A stretch of DNA of 64,000 nucleotides from Zhouia amylolytica (GCF_900116365.1 NZ_FPAG01000001.1:461924-525923); one strand, 5' to 3'; positions 52,278 through 61,601 are shown, counted from the first letter of the stretch. Notes: generated from the letters alone by a model not told the origin. A program made the numbers and translations.

Positions 52278-54149
52278 ATGTTTTATAATGAATATGATGT
52301 AATTGTTGTTGGAGCAGGCCATGCAGGTTCTGAAGCTGCTGCTGCAGCTGCCAATATGGGATCTAAAACTTTATTGATCACCATGAACCTACAGAACATT
52401 GCACAAATGTCTTGCAACCCGGCAATGGGAGGAATAGCTAAAGGACAAATTGTTCGTGAAATAGATGCACTTGGGGGTTATAGCGGTATTGTTACCGATA
52501 AAACTGCTATTCAGTTTAAAATGCTTAACAAATCTAAAGGGCCCGCAATGTGGTCTCCAAGAGCACAAAGTGACCGTATGCGATTTGCTGAAGAGTGGAG
52601 AAACATGTTAGAACAAACACAAAATCTCGATTTCTATCAGGAAATGGTTTCTGGTCTCATCATAGAAAACAACAAAATAAAAGGGGTGAAAACAAGCCTC
52701 GGTTTACACATCTACGCCAAAACTGTTGTACTCACCAATGGAACATTTTTAAATGGATTAATACATATCGGTGATAAACAATTCGGCGGAGGTAGAGCAG
52801 GAGAAAAAGCAGCTACGGGAATCACTGCAGATTTAGTTGAAATTGGGTTTGAGGCCGGCAGAATGAAAACAGGTACCCCGCCAAGAGTAGATGGAAGATC
52901 TTTAGATTATTCTAAAATGACTCCTCAACCAGGTGATGAACACCCAGAAAAATTCTCGTATTCAAACATTACAAAACCTCTAACGCATCAACGCGATTGT
53001 CACATGACCTACACTAGCGAACATGTGCATGATTTACTTAAAGAAGGATTTGAAAGATCACCAATGTTTAATGGAAGAATTAAAAGTATTGGTCCTAGAT
53101 ATTGCCCATCAATAGAAGATAAAATCAATCGATTTGCCGACAAAAACCGTCATCAACTATTTGTAGAACCTGAAGGATGGAATACTGTTGAAGTGTATGT
53201 AAACGGATTTTCAACTTCATTACCCGAAGATGTTCAGTTCAAAGCATTACGTGCAGTAGAAGGATTTGAAAATGTAAAATTCTTTAGACCCGGTTATGCT
53301 ATAGAATATGATTATTTCCCGCCTACACAATTAAAGCACACTTTGGAAACAAAACTTGTTGATGGACTTTATTTCGCCGGACAAATTAATGGTACCACAG
53401 GATATGAAGAAGCGGCAAGTCAAGGATTAATGGCAGGACTAAATGCAAGCTTAAAAGTTCAGGAAAAAGAGGCATTCATACTAAAACGCAATGAGGCATA
53501 CATTGGTGTATTAATTGATGATCTAATAACAAAAGGAACTGAAGAACCTTACAGAATGTTTACTTCCAGAGCTGAATACCGTACACTTTTAAGACAGGAT
53601 AATGCAGATATTAGACTAACGCATAAAGCCTATGAAATTGGATTAGCAAAAGAAGATCGCATGCGTAGGGTAGAAGAGAAATTGAACAAAACCGAAACAC
53701 TGGTTAAATTCTTTAAAGAAACAAGCGTTAAACCAAAAGACGCAAATCCTATATTAGAAGATATCCATTCGTCAACCATGAAACAACCTGATAAAATGTA
53801 TAAGTTGTTTTCGCGACCAAAAATCACCTTGGACCACATGCGTCAATTACCAGGAGTGAATGATTTTATTATCGATCAAAATCTAGATAACGAAGTACTG
53901 GAACAAGCGGAAATAAAAGTTAAATACGCGGGATATATTCAAAAAGAAAAAAACAATGCGGACAAACTAAACCGGTTAGAAGACATTCGCATTCCAAATA
54001 ATTTTGATTACGATAAACTTAAATCTTTATCGTATGAAGCAAGAGAAAAATTGAAAAACATAAAACCTACAACGCTATCACAAGCATCTAGAATAAGCGG
54101 AGTTTCACCAAGTGATATTAGTGTAATGTTGGTTTATATGGGAAGATAA
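52278..54149 (+). CDS. mnmG: tRNA uridine-5-carboxymethylaminomethyl modification enzyme MnmG (GidA)
   Basis: MnmG, with MnmE, installs the cmnm5 group at U34 of certain tRNAs, using FAD and methylene-THF. The 623 residues are typical. The FAD-binding motif is VVGAGHAGSEAAAAAANMG (residues 9-27), followed by SCNPAMGGIAKGQIVREIDALGG, the GTFLNGLIHIG block, and the FAD-binding KTGTPPRVDGRS. The C-terminal helical domain (YAGYIQKEKNNADKL, SQASRISGVSPSDI) binds tRNA and MnmE. It is flanked by two parS sites, a setting typical of gidA near replication origins. Confidence 0.97.
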   Translation: MFYNEYDVIVVGAGHAGSEAAAAAANMGSKTLLITMNLQNIAQMSCNPAMGGIAKGQIVREIDALGGYSGIVTDKTAIQFKMLNKSKGPAMWSPRAQSDRMRFAEEWRNMLEQTQNLDFYQEMVSGLIIENNKIKGVKTSLGLHIYAKTVVLTNGTFLNGLIHIGDKQFGGGRAGEKAATGITADLVEIGFEAGRMKTGTPPRVDGRSLDYSKMTPQPGDEHPEKFSYSNITKPLTHQRDCHMTYTSEHVHDLLKEGFERSPMFNGRIKSIGPRYCPSIEDKINRFADKNRHQLFVEPEGWNTVEVYVNGFSTSLPEDVQFKALRAVEGFENVKFFRPGYAIEYDYFPPTQLKHTLETKLVDGLYFAGQINGTTGYEEAASQGLMAGLNASLKVQEKEAFILKRNEAYIGVLIDDLITKGTEEPYRMFTSRAEYRTLLRQDNADIRLTHKAYEIGLAKEDRMRRVEEKLNKTETLVKFFKETSVKPKDANPILEDIHSSTMKQPDKMYKLFSRPKITLDHMRQLPGVNDFIIDQNLDNEVLEQAEIKVKYAGYIQKEKNNADKLNRLEDIRIPNNFDYDKLKSLSYEAREKLKNIKPTTLSQASRISGVSPSDISVMLVYMGR

Positions 54150-54157
54150 ACACGACA

Positions 54158-54173
54158 TGTTCCACGTGGAACA
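54158..54173. other. parS site (ParB-binding), copy 2, downstream of mnmG
   Basis: TGTTCCACGTGGAACA is a perfect palindrome; with the flanking A and T, 18 bp are symmetric (54157-54174). It lies between the mnmG stop and its terminator, outside coding sequence, so codons do not explain it. Confidence 0.92.
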
Positions 54174-54183
54174 TTTTGTAAAA

Positions 54184-54207
54184 GCAGGTCATTGACCTGC
54201 TTTTTTT
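54184..54207 (+). terminator. Terminator of mnmG
   Basis: GCAGGTC/GACCTGC stem (54184-54200) with an ATT loop and a seven-T tail. It lies about 35 nt after the mnmG stop, just past parS copy 2. Confidence 0.88.
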
Positions 54208-54228
54208 ATACCATAAAAAAATAAATAG

Positions 54229-54236
54229 TACCTTCG
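54229..54236 (+). promoter_or_regulatory. Candidate promoter box of the methyltransferase gene
   Basis: TACCTTCG differs from TAnnTTTG at one base and lies 24 nt before the ATG at 54260. There is no clear TTG upstream. Confidence 0.35.
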
Positions 54237-54259
54237 AAGGTTTAAAAAAAATATCACCT

Positions 54260-55099
54260 ATGACTAAAACAAAATATTTATCATGTAAGGATTATACCGT
54301 TACCGGTGAAAATTTTGATTTGGTATATGATGAGGATTACGACATGTTGATTACGCATCCTCAACCAGACCCAGAAAAATTACCTGCGTATTATCAGAGC
54401 GATGAATATATTTCACATACCGATGCTTCCAAAACGATCTTGGATAAGCTTTACCAACGCGTTAAAAAAATAAACCTCAATAAAAAAGTTCAACACATTA
54501 AAACCACCAATCCAAAGAAAGGGTTGCTACTTGATATAGGAGCGGGCACTGGTGACTTTTTACTCTATGCTCAAAAACAAGGCTGGGAGGTGCAAGGTAT
54601 TGAACCCAATAAAAAGGCACGCATACTTGCAAAAGAAAAAGGCATAAGCATAGCCGAAGAACTCACCATTGAAAAAACAAAATACGATGTCATTACCATG
54701 TGGCATGTATTGGAACATGTTCCAAGCTTGAAAGAACAAATACAACAACTATCAGCACTATTATCAGATGACGGAACCATCTTTATAGCAGTACCAAACT
54801 ACAAATCATATGACGCAAAATACTATGAAGAACATTGGGCCGCATATGATGTTCCCAGACACCTTTGGCACTTTTCAAAAAAATCCATTTCAAAGCTTTT
54901 TATGGAGCGAAATATGCGTGTAGTAAAAATCCTACCTATGGTTTTTGATTCCTTTTATGTTAGTCTGCTATCAGAAAAGTACAAAGGATCTAAAATGAGA
55001 TTTATTAAAGCATTTACACGTGGAACTATTTCAAATCTTAAAGCAAAACAGACAGGTGAATACTCATCACTCATTTATGTGATAAAAAAAGCCCATTAA
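54260..55099 (+). CDS. Class I SAM-dependent methyltransferase
   Basis: The 279 residues have a 70-residue N-terminal region containing Cys in YLSCKDYTVTGENFDL. The SAM-binding core follows: LLLDIGAGTGDFLLYA (motif I, about residues 93-108), QGIEPNKKAR (acidic loop), and VITMWHVLEHVPSLKEQIQ. The C-terminal part has PRHLWHFSKKSI, a feature of the Methyltransf_23/UbiG-like group. It carries no signal or membrane segment. The substrate is unknown; O-antigen or lipid modification is one option for this subgroup. It stands alone downstream of mnmG. Confidence 0.9.
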   Translation: MTKTKYLSCKDYTVTGENFDLVYDEDYDMLITHPQPDPEKLPAYYQSDEYISHTDASKTILDKLYQRVKKINLNKKVQHIKTTNPKKGLLLDIGAGTGDFLLYAQKQGWEVQGIEPNKKARILAKEKGISIAEELTIEKTKYDVITMWHVLEHVPSLKEQIQQLSALLSDDGTIFIAVPNYKSYDAKYYEEHWAAYDVPRHLWHFSKKSISKLFMERNMRVVKILPMVFDSFYVSLLSEKYKGSKMRFIKAFTRGTISNLKAKQTGEYSSLIYVIKKAH

Positions 55100-55260
55100 G
55101 CAATATTAGCCCTTTAGAGCTGTTTTCATTACAGAACCCATACAAAGACCTTTATAAAATTTAATAATGTTATACACGCAAAATAAAAGGCCTGGTTATT
55201 ATAAGTAAATCTTATAGTTTGTTTAATATTGATAACAAATACAAATAGATAAATTTTTTA

Positions 55261-55289
55261 TTGATATGACCACAACTTTTCTATTTTTG
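55261..55289 (+). promoter_or_regulatory. Promoter of the OmpH/Skp-like gene
   Basis: TTG at 55261-55263, an 18-nt spacer and TATTTTTG at 55282-55289 match the Bacteroidota promoter exactly. The ATG is at 55335, giving a leader of about 40 nt. Confidence 0.7.
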
Positions 55290-55334
55290 CTGTTCAACTG
55301 AAAGAAAAAAAGAAGACCGAAAAATTAGAATCAA

Positions 55335-55844
55335 ATGAAAAAAATTATTTTAGGAATTATTGCAGCGACGAGTTTCGTTTCTTGTCAACAAGATAAAATT
55401 GCTTTTGTAGACAACACAAAAGTAATAAATGACTATCAAGAGAAAATTGATATCGAAACCAAGTTTAAAGGTAAGATCGAAATTTTCGATAAAAAAGCAG
55501 ACAGTTTAGGAAGAGCATTCCAGGGAGAAGCACAAGCTTTTGAGGCTGAAGCTAAAAAACTATCTCAGCAAGCTGCACAGGAAAAATACAATGCTCTTTT
55601 ACAGAAAAGACAAGCAATGGGGCAGCAGTTGCAAATGGAAGAACAACAACTATCTCAAGAGAGCCAAAAAGAAATAGATAGCTTAATAAAGAAAGTTAGA
55701 ACGTTTGTAAAGGACTATGGAAAGAAAAACGGTTATACCTTTATCTTAGGTGCTAACGAAGCTGGTAGCGTACTTTATGGCGCAGAATCTAAGGATATTA
55801 CTGAAGAGGTATTAAACGCTTTAAATGATAGTTACACTAAATAA
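55335..55844 (+). CDS. OmpH/Skp family chaperone-like lipoprotein
   Basis: Skp/OmpH proteins are periplasmic chaperones that hold unfolded outer-membrane proteins. The 169 residues start with a signal peptide ending in a lipobox (FVSC, Cys17). The family start KIAFVDNTKVINDYQE follows, then a long coiled coil (about 45-125, KLSQQAAQEKYNALLQKRQAMGQQ). The C-terminal strand YTFILGANEAGSVLYGAESKDITEEV is characteristic of OmpH. Because of the lipobox, this copy is probably membrane-anchored, unlike E. coli Skp. It is monocistronic, with its own promoter and terminator. Confidence 0.9.
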   Translation: MKKIILGIIAATSFVSCQQDKIAFVDNTKVINDYQEKIDIETKFKGKIEIFDKKADSLGRAFQGEAQAFEAEAKKLSQQAAQEKYNALLQKRQAMGQQLQMEEQQLSQESQKEIDSLIKKVRTFVKDYGKKNGYTFILGANEAGSVLYGAESKDITEEVLNALNDSYTK

Positions 55845-55856
55845 TCAGGTGTAAAC

Positions 55857-55887
55857 ATAAAAAAGCGGCTTTAAAGCCGCTTTTTTT
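55857..55887. terminator. Bidirectional terminator between the OmpH-like and DoxX-like genes
   Basis: The perfect palindrome GCGGCTTTAAAGCCGC lies in A-run/T-run context. The stop codon of the convergent DoxX-like gene abuts it. Confidence 0.85.
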
Positions 55888-56284
55888 ATTTTGATAACAT
55901 ATATACTGTAAAAATCGCTACCATAAAGTAAATCGCTATGGTCCGCGCTCCGTCATAGTCTTTGGCTACCCGCTGCCCAAATAACAAGGCCAACAATGCA
56001 ATACAAGAAATCACAGCGCCCCATAAGGCATAATCCGGATCATTATTGCTAATAAGTTCAACAATACCCCAAATACATAATACTGCTGCAATTAATTCTA
56101 TTACCAGAATAGCAAAAACAGATAAAGGAACGAGGTTTTTAAACATCGTATTTGCAAAATGTTCTTTCAACCAACTCACGTTTCCTTTCCAATCTGCAAT
56201 TTTATCATAACCACTTTGTCCGAAAGTGATAATTAAAAATAATAACAATAAAATCTCGGTAATATTAGTAGTTAGGTTATGCAT
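55886..56284 (-). CDS. DoxX-like membrane protein
   Basis: The 132 residues have four membrane helices: LLLLFLIITFGQSGYDKI, LVPLSVFAILVIELIAAVLCIWGIV, LWGAVISCIALLALLFG and AIYFMVAIFTVYML. The 'G..K' in the first helix and the four-helix layout match DoxX/DoxD-type proteins, which are linked to redox or detoxification in membranes, though most are uncharacterised. It starts 19 nt after the holB stop and is likely in the same transcript. Function unknown. Confidence 0.8.
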   Translation of the reverse strand: MHNLTTNITEILLLLFLIITFGQSGYDKIADWKGNVSWLKEHFANTMFKNLVPLSVFAILVIELIAAVLCIWGIVELISNNDPDYALWGAVISCIALLALLFGQRVAKDYDGARTIAIYFMVAIFTVYMLSK

Positions 56285-56303
56285 AAATAATTGTGTTAAA
56301 GGT

Positions 56304-57449
56304 TTATTTCTTATGTAATAATCGGGTTAGTTTAATACTAAGATCCGTAAAAATAATCTTGGCATTACCATTCCTCTCAATATGATAGGCCGCATCTTGT
56401 ATTTCCTTCGAAATCTCAACGATGTTACTTCCATTTACAAAAGGGGCAAACTTCTCCAGTTTAAAGCCTTCAGTTTCCATTTCCATATACACCAATGAAT
56501 CGGCCTTATAGTTCAATAACAAGGCTTGTCTGAATACATCGAGGCAATAACCCAGAAATTTCTTTTGGGTTTCCCGACCCGTTTTGGCAACCTCCTCACT
56601 CCAGTTTATAAGATCGTGAATTACCTTCTTATTTCCCTTAGCACGAAATGCACTCCTTACCCAGGCTACAAACCAACGTTCAAAGACTAAATCTTCAGAA
56701 TCCCTGTTCATTAGATCAATAGCCTTGTTAAAGTTACCGTTGGCGCGGTGTGCAATTTTAACGGCCTCATTACTATTCATATTCCTACGTTCCAGTGCTT
56801 CAACAATATCCTTCTCTGCCAATGGTGGAAAATGCAATATTTGGCAACGAGATTTAATGGTTTGTATAATCTGCTCCTCATCCTCAGCAATCAGTAAAAA
56901 AACCGTTTTATTAGGTGGTTCTTCAATAAGTTTTAATAGCTTATTAGAAGCAGATGTATTCAACTTATCCGCCATCCAGATAATCATCACCTTATAACCT
57001 CCTTCAAATGACTTGAGAGAAAGTGATTTTACAATATCCTGCGCTTCATCAACACCTATTTGACCTTGCTTATTTTCAATTCCCAACACCTGATACCAAT
57101 CAAATAAATTACCATAGGGCTGTTCTTTTACAAAAGATCGCCACTCCTCCAGAAAATGACTACTTACCGGATGTTGCTTTATCTTGCTGGTGGTTGCCAC
57201 CGGAAACGCAAAATGTAGATCAGGATGGGTTAACGCATTAAACTTAGCATTACACGCAGCATTTCCACTGTCATTTTCTCCATCCTTATTACCGCATAAA
57301 ATATATTGAGCATAGGCAATTGCCAAGGGTAAGGTTCCGGAACCTTCCGGACCTATAAACAATTGGGCGTGAGGAATACGACCATTATCAGCACTGAACA
57401 CTAAATGCTTTTTAATATGAGACTGTCCTAATATTTCAGAAAATAACAT
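56304..57449 (-). CDS. holB: DNA polymerase III subunit delta' (clamp loader)
   Basis: Delta' is part of the clamp loader that places the sliding clamp on primed DNA. The 381 residues have the AAA+ fold: IPHAQLFIGPEGSGTLPLAIAYAQYILCG (a degenerate P-loop region, as usual for delta'), KVMIIWMADKLNTSASNKLLKLIEEPP (the conserved 'ad.mn..aaNaLLK.LEEPP' block), and SRCQILHFPPL, the SRC motif. The C-terminal helical domain ends at LTRLLHKK. It is divergent from pgk, with 213 nt between them. Confidence 0.93.
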   Translation of the reverse strand: MLFSEILGQSHIKKHLVFSADNGRIPHAQLFIGPEGSGTLPLAIAYAQYILCGNKDGENDSGNAACNAKFNALTHPDLHFAFPVATTSKIKQHPVSSHFLEEWRSFVKEQPYGNLFDWYQVLGIENKQGQIGVDEAQDIVKSLSLKSFEGGYKVMIIWMADKLNTSASNKLLKLIEEPPNKTVFLLIAEDEEQIIQTIKSRCQILHFPPLAEKDIVEALERRNMNSNEAVKIAHRANGNFNKAIDLMNRDSEDLVFERWFVAWVRSAFRAKGNKKVIHDLINWSEEVAKTGRETQKKFLGYCLDVFRQALLLNYKADSLVYMEMETEGFKLEKFAPFVNGSNIVEISKEIQDAAYHIERNGNAKIIFTDLSIKLTRLLHKK

Positions 57450-57633
57450 GTAATATTGATAAACTAGAATACAGCAAAGATGAAGAATTTTATAAGAATA
57501 GAATAATGCTATAAAACTTTTTGAAAACGATTTCGGTCCATAAAATGTATTAACCAGTTGTTTATTACAACAAATAACCCCAATATTTAACGATTTATAA
57601 AGAATTCTAATTTCTCTACAAACAATAAATAAC

Positions 57634-57641
57634 TACCTTTG
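57634..57641 (+). promoter_or_regulatory. Promoter -7 box of pgk
   Basis: TACCTTTG is an exact TAnnTTTG match. It overlaps an upstream in-frame TTG (57639), so that codon cannot be the start. The leader to the ATG at 57663 is only about 15 nt. Confidence 0.62.
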
Positions 57642-57662
57642 GGCTTCAATAACATTATGTGT

Positions 57663-58853
57663 ATGAAGACAATTGACAATTTTAACTTTTCAGGTAAAAA
57701 GGCTCTTATAAGAGTAGATTTTAATGTTCCTTTAAATGCTGATTTTAATGTAACGGATACCACTAGAATAGAAGCAGCTAAACCTACAATCATAAAGGTT
57801 TTAGAAGATGGCGGAAGCGCTGTTTTAATGAGTCATTTAGGACGTCCGAAAGGACAGGTAAACCCGGATATGTCTATGACCCATATCGTTAACACTGTTT
57901 CTGAAATTCTGGGTGTAAAAGTAAAATTTGTTGAAGATTGTGTTGGGCAAAAAGCTGAAGAAGCACTTGCTAATCTAAAATCAGGTGAAATCCTATTGTT
58001 GGAAAACCTGCGTTTTCATGCTGAAGAAGAAAAAGGCGATAAAGAATTTGCCGCTCAACTTTCGAAACTAGGTGATATTTATATTAACGATGCCTTCGGA
58101 ACAGCACACAGAGCACACGCATCTACTGCTATTATAGCTCAGTTTTTTGATGATAATAAATGCTTTGGATATCTAATGGCTAAGGAAATAGAAGCTATCG
58201 ACAAGGTATTACAAAGTGGTGAGAAACCAATTACAGCTATTCTTGGAGGTGCAAAAGTATCTTCGAAAATTACCATTATAGAAAACATTTTAGATAAGGT
58301 AGATCATTTAATAATCGGCGGTGGTATGACCTATACTTTCGTGAAAGCTCAGGGAGGTAAAATCGGTGATTCTATTTGTGAAGATGATAAACAAGAACTT
58401 GCCTTAAACATATTAGCTGAAGCAAAAAAGAAAGGGGTAGAAGTACATATTCCTGTCGATGTAATTGCTGCAGATGACTTTAGTAATACCGCCAACACTC
58501 AAACGGTAGACGTAGATAAAATCCCGGATGGATGGCAAGGACTAGATGCCGGTCCACTTACCCTGGAAAACTTTAAAAAGGTTATCTATCAATCGAAAAC
58601 TATTCTTTGGAATGGTCCTGTAGGAGTATTTGAGATGGAAAACTTTTCTAAAGGGACAATCGCCATTGGTAATTTTATAGACGAAGCCACAAAGAATGGA
58701 GCTTTTTCATTAGTTGGTGGAGGAGATTCAGTTGCTGCAGTTAAACAATTTGGTTTTGAAGATAAAGTAAGTTATGTATCTACCGGTGGTGGGGCCATGC
58801 TTGAAAGTTTAGAAGGTAAAAAATTACCTGGTATAGCGGCTATTCTAGATTAA
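57663..58853 (+). CDS. pgk: Phosphoglycerate kinase
   Basis: Pgk transfers the phosphate of 1,3-bisphosphoglycerate to ADP in glycolysis. The start at 57663 ([24 protein letters not shown]) gives 396 residues, normal for the family. MCM at 57657 is possible but less likely. The N-domain substrate loop is [14 protein letters not shown], followed by SHLGRPKG and [14 protein letters not shown]. The C-domain nucleotide motifs are [24 protein letters not shown] and GGGDSVAAV, with the C-terminal [18 protein letters not shown]. All catalytic blocks are intact. Confidence 0.97.
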   Translation: MKTIDNFNFSGKKALIRVDFNVPLNADFNVTDTTRIEAAKPTIIKVLEDGGSAVLMSHLGRPKGQVNPDMSMTHIVNTVSEILGVKVKFVEDCVGQKAEEALANLKSGEILLLENLRFHAEEEKGDKEFAAQLSKLGDIYINDAFGTAHRAHASTAIIAQFFDDNKCFGYLMAKEIEAIDKVLQSGEKPITAILGGAKVSSKITIIENILDKVDHLIIGGGMTYTFVKAQGGKIGDSICEDDKQELALNILAEAKKKGVEVHIPVDVIAADDFSNTANTQTVDVDKIPDGWQGLDAGPLTLENFKKVIYQSKTILWNGPVGVFEMENFSKGTIAIGNFIDEATKNGAFSLVGGGDSVAAVKQFGFEDKVSYVSTGGGAMLESLEGKKLPGIAAILD

Positions 58854-58872
58854 GGATACCACAAATTCGTAT

Positions 58873-58908
58873 AAAAAAAGCGATATCAAATCTGATATCG
58901 CTTTTTTA
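58873..58908 (+). terminator. Terminator of pgk
   Basis: AGCGATATCA/TGATATCGCT stem (58879-58902) with an AATC loop and a T-run. Confidence 0.87.
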
Positions 58909-59022
58909 TTAAAGCCACTATAAAGGCTACTTTACGTGTATTTTAACATTTCTAAACGGTTAAATAACCAAAAAAATACGATTTTTGGCGAATTCGTGTT
59001 ATTTTCTAAATAAATTAATTTG

Positions 59023-60585
59023 ATGATGAAAAGGATTTTGATACTGATAACCTTCATTGTTCCGTTTTTAACGGCTGCTCAGCAACCTGCAAAACCAGAA
59101 CAATCGAACGATTCAATCATAAAGAATCAGCAAGAAATTACCATCGAAACTTCAAAAGATTCTATTTCTAACGATCTCAAAAAACTATTAAAAGCAGAAG
59201 GTCGATACAATCTCAAAGATAATGAGATGGCAGCTAAATATGATAGTTTGTGGTTACAGGAACTCTATGAGTCTGAACTTTTTGACACCCTTTATAACGA
59301 CATAACAAGTTTAGATTATGAAGAGGTAGAATATCAGGAGCTTCCTACCGATACCCTTAAAAAGCGATTAGAGAAATTAAATCAAAAAACACCATTTAAT
59401 GTTGCGTATAATCCATCATTAGAAAGTGTTATTAAAATGTTCCTGAAAAACAGGAGGGGCTTCGTTCAACGAATGATCAATAAAAGTAGTTTCTACTTTC
59501 CAATGTTCGAAGAAGAATTAGATCGTAATGATATTCCGTTAGAAATGAAATATCTGGCAGTTATAGAATCAGCATTGAATCCTAAAGCCAGATCCAGGGT
59601 TGGTGCAACAGGTCTATGGCAATTTATGTTTCAAACGGGTAGAATGTATGGCTTAGAAGTTAATAGCTATGTAGATGAAAGAAGAGATCCTATTCAATCG
59701 ACCCAGGCAGCTTCTAAATATCTGTCAAAACTGTATGATATCTTTGGTGACTGGGACCTGGCACTGGCAGCATATAATTCAGGTCCGGGTAATGTATCCA
59801 AGGCGATAAGACGAAGTGGTGGTTACGAAAATTATTGGAATCTACGACCATTTTTACCAAGAGAGACCGCCGGATATGTTCCTGCATTTTTAACTATGAT
59901 GTATATTTTTGAATATGCTGAAGAACATGGCTTTAAAACAGATCCAAGAGGAGAGGTAGCCTACTTTGAAACCGATACGATTCAGGTTAAAAAAATGATC
60001 ACCTTTGATCAGATTTCAGAACTGATAAACATAGATGTTGAAGAAGTTCAATTCTTCAATCCCTCATATAAAATAGATGTTATTCCTTATATCGAAGACG
60101 AGGTACATATCTTAAGACTGCCTAATAAGGATATTGGCAGATTTGTAGCCAATGAAGCTGCTATCTATAAACATATTGATGAAGAACTAGCCAAAAAAGA
60201 GAAACCGCTTCCTCAACTCTTTAAAATGGATTCTCAGGTTACTCACAGAGTAAGAAGTGGAGATGTATTAGGTAAAATAGCCGAACGTTACGGCGTACGG
60301 GTTAGTGATATAAAAAGATGGAATGGCCTTAGAGGTAATACCATACGAATTGGTCAACGTTTAAAAATTTATCCTAAAAAACCTGTAGCAGTTAAGAAGT
60401 CATCTGGCAGCTCAAGTACTGTAAACACTAAGGGTTTAAAAGAATACGTGGTTCGAAGTGGTGACACACTATGGGGTATTGCAAATAAATTTCCTGGAAT
60501 TTCTGTTAAAAACTTACAAGAATGGAACGATATTAGCGGTAGAAGTTTAAAACCTGGCATGAAAATTAAATTATGCAAATGTTAG
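59023..60585 (+). CDS. mltD: Membrane-bound lytic murein transglycosylase D-like, with two LysM domains
   Basis: MltD-type enzymes cleave peptidoglycan glycan strands, releasing 1,6-anhydro-muropeptides. The 520 residues have a signal peptide (RILILITFIVPFLTAAQQ) and a disordered acidic linker. The SLT domain spans about 135-290, with the catalytic Glu in YLAVIESALNPKARS and the GATGLWQFM, AAYNSGPGNV motifs. Two LysM domains bind the wall (about 409-453, THRVRSGDVLGKIAERYGV; about 475-518, EYVVRSGDTLWGIANKF). A TTG one codon upstream is not needed. There is no lipobox. The DUF4837 lipoprotein follows 24 nt later, probably in one operon. Confidence 0.93.
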   Translation: MMKRILILITFIVPFLTAAQQPAKPEQSNDSIIKNQQEITIETSKDSISNDLKKLLKAEGRYNLKDNEMAAKYDSLWLQELYESELFDTLYNDITSLDYEEVEYQELPTDTLKKRLEKLNQKTPFNVAYNPSLESVIKMFLKNRRGFVQRMINKSSFYFPMFEEELDRNDIPLEMKYLAVIESALNPKARSRVGATGLWQFMFQTGRMYGLEVNSYVDERRDPIQSTQAASKYLSKLYDIFGDWDLALAAYNSGPGNVSKAIRRSGGYENYWNLRPFLPRETAGYVPAFLTMMYIFEYAEEHGFKTDPRGEVAYFETDTIQVKKMITFDQISELINIDVEEVQFFNPSYKIDVIPYIEDEVHILRLPNKDIGRFVANEAAIYKHIDEELAKKEKPLPQLFKMDSQVTHRVRSGDVLGKIAERYGVRVSDIKRWNGLRGNTIRIGQRLKIYPKKPVAVKKSSGSSSTVNTKGLKEYVVRSGDTLWGIANKFPGISVKNLQEWNDISGRSLKPGMKIKLCKC

Positions 60586-60609
60586 AAACACAGCTAAATC
60601 AAAAATAAA

Positions 60610-61599
60610 ATGAAAAAAATTCTTGTTTTAATAACCCTTGGTGTGCTTATTTTCTCTTGTCAAGAGAAGGATTCGAAAAGAGTTTTACCTAATTCAGTAG
60701 GTGCTATAAATACACTATCTGTGGTTATCGACAATAACCTTTGGAATGGTAAGGTAGGGGATGAGATCAGAGATCATTTTGCTGCACCGGTAGATGGATT
60801 ACCTTGGGAAGAGCCACTTTTTACCATTCATCAGATGCCTCCTGAAGTCTTTACCGATTTTGCTCGTAATAGTCGTAACATTCTTTATGTAGCTCAAGAT
60901 TCTTCTAATGTAGCAGCTATTAAAGACGATGTATACGCAAGACCACAAAAGGTAGCCTTTATTAAAGGAAGTACAGCAGAAAGCCTGATAGAAGCTATCA
61001 AGGCCAATTCTGATGAAATTATAAGTACCTTCAAAAAACACGACATTAAAGAAACTCAAAACAGGTTTAAACTGTCCCTGAATAAGGAGAATGAATTAAA
61101 GAATAAGTTAGGAGTTTCATTAACGATGCCTTCTGTTTATAAGATCGTAAAAGAAGATCATAATTTCTTTTGGATCGAAAGACAAATTCCGAAAGGAACC
61201 ATGAACATTATCGTTTATGAAATGCCTAAAGATTATTATCCCACAGATAGTACCCGTGTAGATCAAATTATTAAAATGAGAGATTCTATCGGTAAAAAAT
61301 ATGTTCCTGGAAGAAATCCGGAAACGATGTGGATGGTAACTGAGAAAGCCTATGCGCCTTATATCTTTGATTCCAATATTAATGGATACGAAGCCATTGA
61401 AACAAAAGGTATGTGGGAGGTTAAAAACTTCTTTATGGCAGGTCCGTTTATAAATTATATCGTTAAGGATCCTATTAACGACCGTACATTGGTTCTTGAA
61501 GGATTTACCTTTGCCCCTTCAACCGATAAACGCGATTATATGTTTCAGTTAGAATCCATACTGAAAACACTTAAAATAGAAAAGAAGAATACTATATAA
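60610..61599 (+). CDS. DUF4837-like lipoprotein
   Basis: The 329 residues start with a lipoprotein signal (KKILVLITLGVLIFSC, Cys17) followed by QEKDSKR. The rest is mixed alpha/beta: INTLSVVIDNNLWNGKVGDEIRDHF, FWIERQIPKGTMNIIVYEMP, and GMWEVKNFFMAGPFINYIV, features of DUF4837, a Bacteroidota-only family of unknown function. The residues after Cys resemble a lipoprotein export signal, so a surface location is possible. It lies 24 nt after the transglycosylase gene, suggesting an envelope-related role. Confidence 0.87.
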   Translation: MKKILVLITLGVLIFSCQEKDSKRVLPNSVGAINTLSVVIDNNLWNGKVGDEIRDHFAAPVDGLPWEEPLFTIHQMPPEVFTDFARNSRNILYVAQDSSNVAAIKDDVYARPQKVAFIKGSTAESLIEAIKANSDEIISTFKKHDIKETQNRFKLSLNKENELKNKLGVSLTMPSVYKIVKEDHNFFWIERQIPKGTMNIIVYEMPKDYYPTDSTRVDQIIKMRDSIGKKYVPGRNPETMWMVTEKAYAPYIFDSNINGYEAIETKGMWEVKNFFMAGPFINYIVKDPINDRTLVLEGFTFAPSTDKRDYMFQLESILKTLKIEKKNTI

Positions 61600-61601
61600 A
61601 C

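Noticed and set aside
54710-54725. Perfect palindrome TTGGAACATGTTCCAA inside the methyltransferase gene, resembling a parS without its CG centre
   Set aside because: It encodes the LEHVP segment, a conserved motif of class I methyltransferases, and lacks the CACGTG core required by ParB.
55012-55027. parS-like ATTTACACGTGGAACT in the methyltransferase gene
   Set aside because: Only about 11 of 16 positions match and the left half is lost; coding sequence explains it.
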